Assembly (NCBI GenBank): GCA_022865865.1
Contig: JALHTN010000192.1
Span: 1 to 5,975 of the forward strand
Direction: 5' to 3'
From: Anaerolineales bacterium
GTDB lineage: Bacteria > Chloroflexota > Anaerolineae > Anaerolineales > UBA4823
DNA length: 5,975 nucleotides
Shown: positions 4,323 to 5,975 of the stretch, piece by piece
Layout of the letters: each line of letters begins with the position of its first letter
Numbering within the stretch: the first letter of the stretch is position 1
Position numbers and translations under genes: made by a program
Notes under the pieces: model-generated
What the model saw: the letters and a program-made list of their open reading frames with translations, nothing else
Database searches by the model: none
Told to the model about the DNA's origin: nothing

Positions 4323-5975
4323 AACCAAGCTCCGGTTGTTTAATCTCCTGAGCGTAATCACGCACAACCTGGTCCATCTCAGCCATTTTTTCAGCAAATT
4401 CCTTCCCCTCCGCAGCCGAGATCCAGCGCAGCTGCAGCCTCTCAGGATCAATGCCCTTGCGACCCAGTTTTCGCTGCCAGTACTGGAAGCGTTTCCAGGT
4501 CAGTTGGTTGGCATTGTTATAGTGACAATCCGAGCCGGTTTCCGTCAGGCGACAGCCGGTAACCAGCACCGCTCCAGCACCCTGGTCAAATGAATGGCTG
4601 ATAAATTCTTCCTCAAAGCGAGCGGAACACATTGTCCGAATGATCCGAGACGAGGCTGGATACTGGCGCTTCTCTATTCCGGCTAGGTCCGCTCCGGCAT
4701 ACGAACACCAATTGCAGGTGAACACCAGGCACTTTTCTTCTGGTTTCTCCTGTAAAGCGGCTTCGATCTGGGCCATGATCTGATCTTTGGTGAAATACGG
4801 CATCTCAATTGCGGAGAAATTGCATTCAGCCGCACAGGTTCCGCATCCCATACAGGCCGCCTCGAGGATCCGCACAGTTCCATCTTTGCCTGGCTTACCT
4901 ATCTGTTCGATGGCTGAATACGGGCAGACTTTTACACAGCGCATGCAGCCCGAACATAAGTCGGGTATCAGGCGCGCCGTTAGCGGCTCCTTCTCGATCT
5001 TGCCGCGCGCAAGCAGAGCGCCGGCCTTACCCGCTGCAGCCAGTGCTTGTGCCATCGACTCGCGCACATCCTTGGCACCCTGGCTGGTACCGGCCAGGTA
5101 TACTCCCTGTACCGCAGTTTGCACTGGTCCCAATTTTGGGTGCAGTTCCATGTAGAATCCATCATCACTGCGAGACAGCTTTAGTTGATCTGCCAGCGAA
5201 TCCGTGGTGGGATGCAATCCGACCACCAGGACCACAAGGTCGGTTGGGATGCGCAATTTAACTCTCAACAGTTGATCGTAAAATTCCAAATGCGCATCTT
5301 GCCAGGTTATCTTCTCTTGCGGTGGTTGATCAGGATCGTATCGAAAGAACTGAACCCCAGCCCGGCTTGCTTCTTCGTAGAGTTCTTCTGCGTTCCGGCT
5401 GTACGTGCGCATCTCCTTATACAGCACCCGCACCTTCTTACCCATTTTTCGCAATCGCAGTGCTTGGGCGATCATCGAGGTACAGCAATATCGGGAACAG
5501 CCAATGGCTCCCTGGCGTGCTCCCACACAGGCAATAAATGTGATCCGTTCCGCAACGGGAACCCCTTTTTGGAGCAGGTCCTCCATTTCTAGATTGGTGA
5601 TCACCCGCGGGTCTTGGCCGTAATTGAATTCCACAGGTTGGTATGGCCTTGACCCAGTAGCAACCACGATCGCGCCTACATCCAGTCCTGAGCCATCCAT
5701 CAGGGTCGATCTGAAATTTCCAACCACACCCCCGATGCTTGTGATTCCAGACTCGAGATGGACATGAACACCACTCTCAAAAAGCTGGCGGGTTTTTGCC
5801 TCCAACAACATATTTGCTTGAATATTTGCCGGTGCGACTTCATCCAGCGCGTTAAGCAAGCCACCAAGACGACCTTCTTGTTCAACCAGGTGGGTTTCAA
5901 AGCCCTGATCCGCAATGGCAACTGCGGCCGTCATTCCAGCGATACCACCCCCAATTACCAGCGCTTTTTGGATCA
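4321..5975 (-). CDS. hdrA: HdrA-MvhD fusion, FAD and iron-sulfur electron-bifurcating subunit (5' end outside the window)
   Basis: 550 codons are visible; the reading frame runs through the right edge. Residues are counted from the first full codon (5973-5971). A Rossmann FAD motif VIGGGIAG (6-13) with acidic E31 and RLGG starts the HdrA core. It is followed by VVATGSRPY (103-111), the HdrA signature C149-VGAR with C159-SRY-C163-C164, and the FAD closing motif GVYLAGTSQGAKD (290-302). Two ferredoxin motifs (C340-C343-C346-C350 and C374-C377-C380-C384) come next. An MvhD domain follows: CNWCSYAGADLAG (420-432), MCSAR (448-452), then C474 and DCHY (482-485), and WISAAEG near 517. HdrA bifurcates electrons at its FAD; MvhD relays electrons from a partner dehydrogenase or hydrogenase. 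The Met codon at 5934 is internal because the GGGIAG motif lies upstream of it. No cysteines occur between the Rossmann motif and C149, so the ferredoxin domain inserted in methanogen HdrA appears absent. Confidence 0.93.
   Translation of the reverse strand, partial: IQKALVIGGGIAGMTAAVAIADQGFETHLVEQEGRLGGLLNALDEVAPANIQANMLLEAKTRQLFESGVHVHLESGITSIGGVVGNFRSTLMDGSGLDVGAIVVATGSRPYQPVEFNYGQDPRVITNLEMEDLLQKGVPVAERITFIACVGARQGAIGCSRYCCTSMIAQALRLRKMGKKVRVLYKEMRTYSRNAEELYEEASRAGVQFFRYDPDQPPQEKITWQDAHLEFYDQLLRVKLRIPTDLVVLVVGLHPTTDSLADQLKLSRSDDGFYMELHPKLGPVQTAVQGVYLAGTSQGAKDVRESMAQALAAAGKAGALLARGKIEKEPLTARLIPDLCSGCMRCVKVCPYSAIEQIGKPGKDGTVRILEAACMGCGTCAAECNFSAIEMPYFTKDQIMAQIEAALQEKPEEKCLVFTCNWCSYAGADLAGIEKRQYPASSRIIRTMCSARFEEEFISHSFDQGAGAVLVTGCRLTETGSDCHYNNANQLTWKRFQYWQRKLGRKGIDPERLQLRWISAAEGKEFAEKMAEMDQVVRDYAQEIKQPELG

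Noticed and set aside
5932..5934. ATG at 5934 as the start of HdrA
   Set aside because: The frame stays open upstream and encodes ALVIGGGIAG, the essential FAD-binding turn, so the start is outside the window.

Overview
The window carries two unrelated blocks, both read from the minus strand. Codon use, the redox gene content and the style of the integron element suggest an anaerobic bacterium. A Chloroflexota (Anaerolineae-like) fermenter or syntroph is my best guess, but this is inference and nothing in the window fixes the taxonomy.

Right block (about 1266-5975). This is a tightly packed operon for flavin-based electron transfer. In transcription order it holds: an HdrA-like FAD/iron-sulfur protein fused to an MvhD domain (cut by the right edge); an HdrC-HdrB fusion with two 4Fe-4S ferredoxin motifs and two CCG domains; EtfA; and EtfB. 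Spacing is 11 nt, 46 nt and then an 8-nt overlap. Each internal gene has a clear Shine-Dalgarno sequence, and two of the three starts are TTG. The gene set predicts one cytoplasmic complex or electron chain: EtfAB collects electrons from NADH or from a dehydrogenase, HdrCB carries out disulfide or quinone-type chemistry, and HdrA-MvhD splits or merges electrons with ferredoxin. The terminal substrate cannot be read from the window. After etfB come a possible 29-codon ORF with a very strong Shine-Dalgarno and then one or two hairpins with T-rich tails, probably the operon terminator.

Middle (about 742-1265). This is an AT-rich spacer with a perfect 9-bp inverted repeat and no convincing protein gene apart from the small ORF.

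Left block (1-741). This is an integron gene cassette: a minus-strand DHFR-like gene (201-701) bounded on its 5' side by a GTTAGGC core site (735-741) and followed on its 3' side by an attC (59-base element) at 1-123. The attC shows the R'' box, a 15-bp L''/L' stem with two extrahelical bases on one arm only, an unpaired central spacer, and an R' box cut by the window edge. No integrase and no attI are recognisable. On the 5' side the cassette abuts ordinary-looking spacer, so it is either the first cassette of an array with an eroded attI, the edge of an integrase-less attC cluster, or an insertion at a secondary site. The DHFR-like protein keeps the C-terminal half of the family well, but by eye it lacks the usual active-site acid and substrate-binding arginines.
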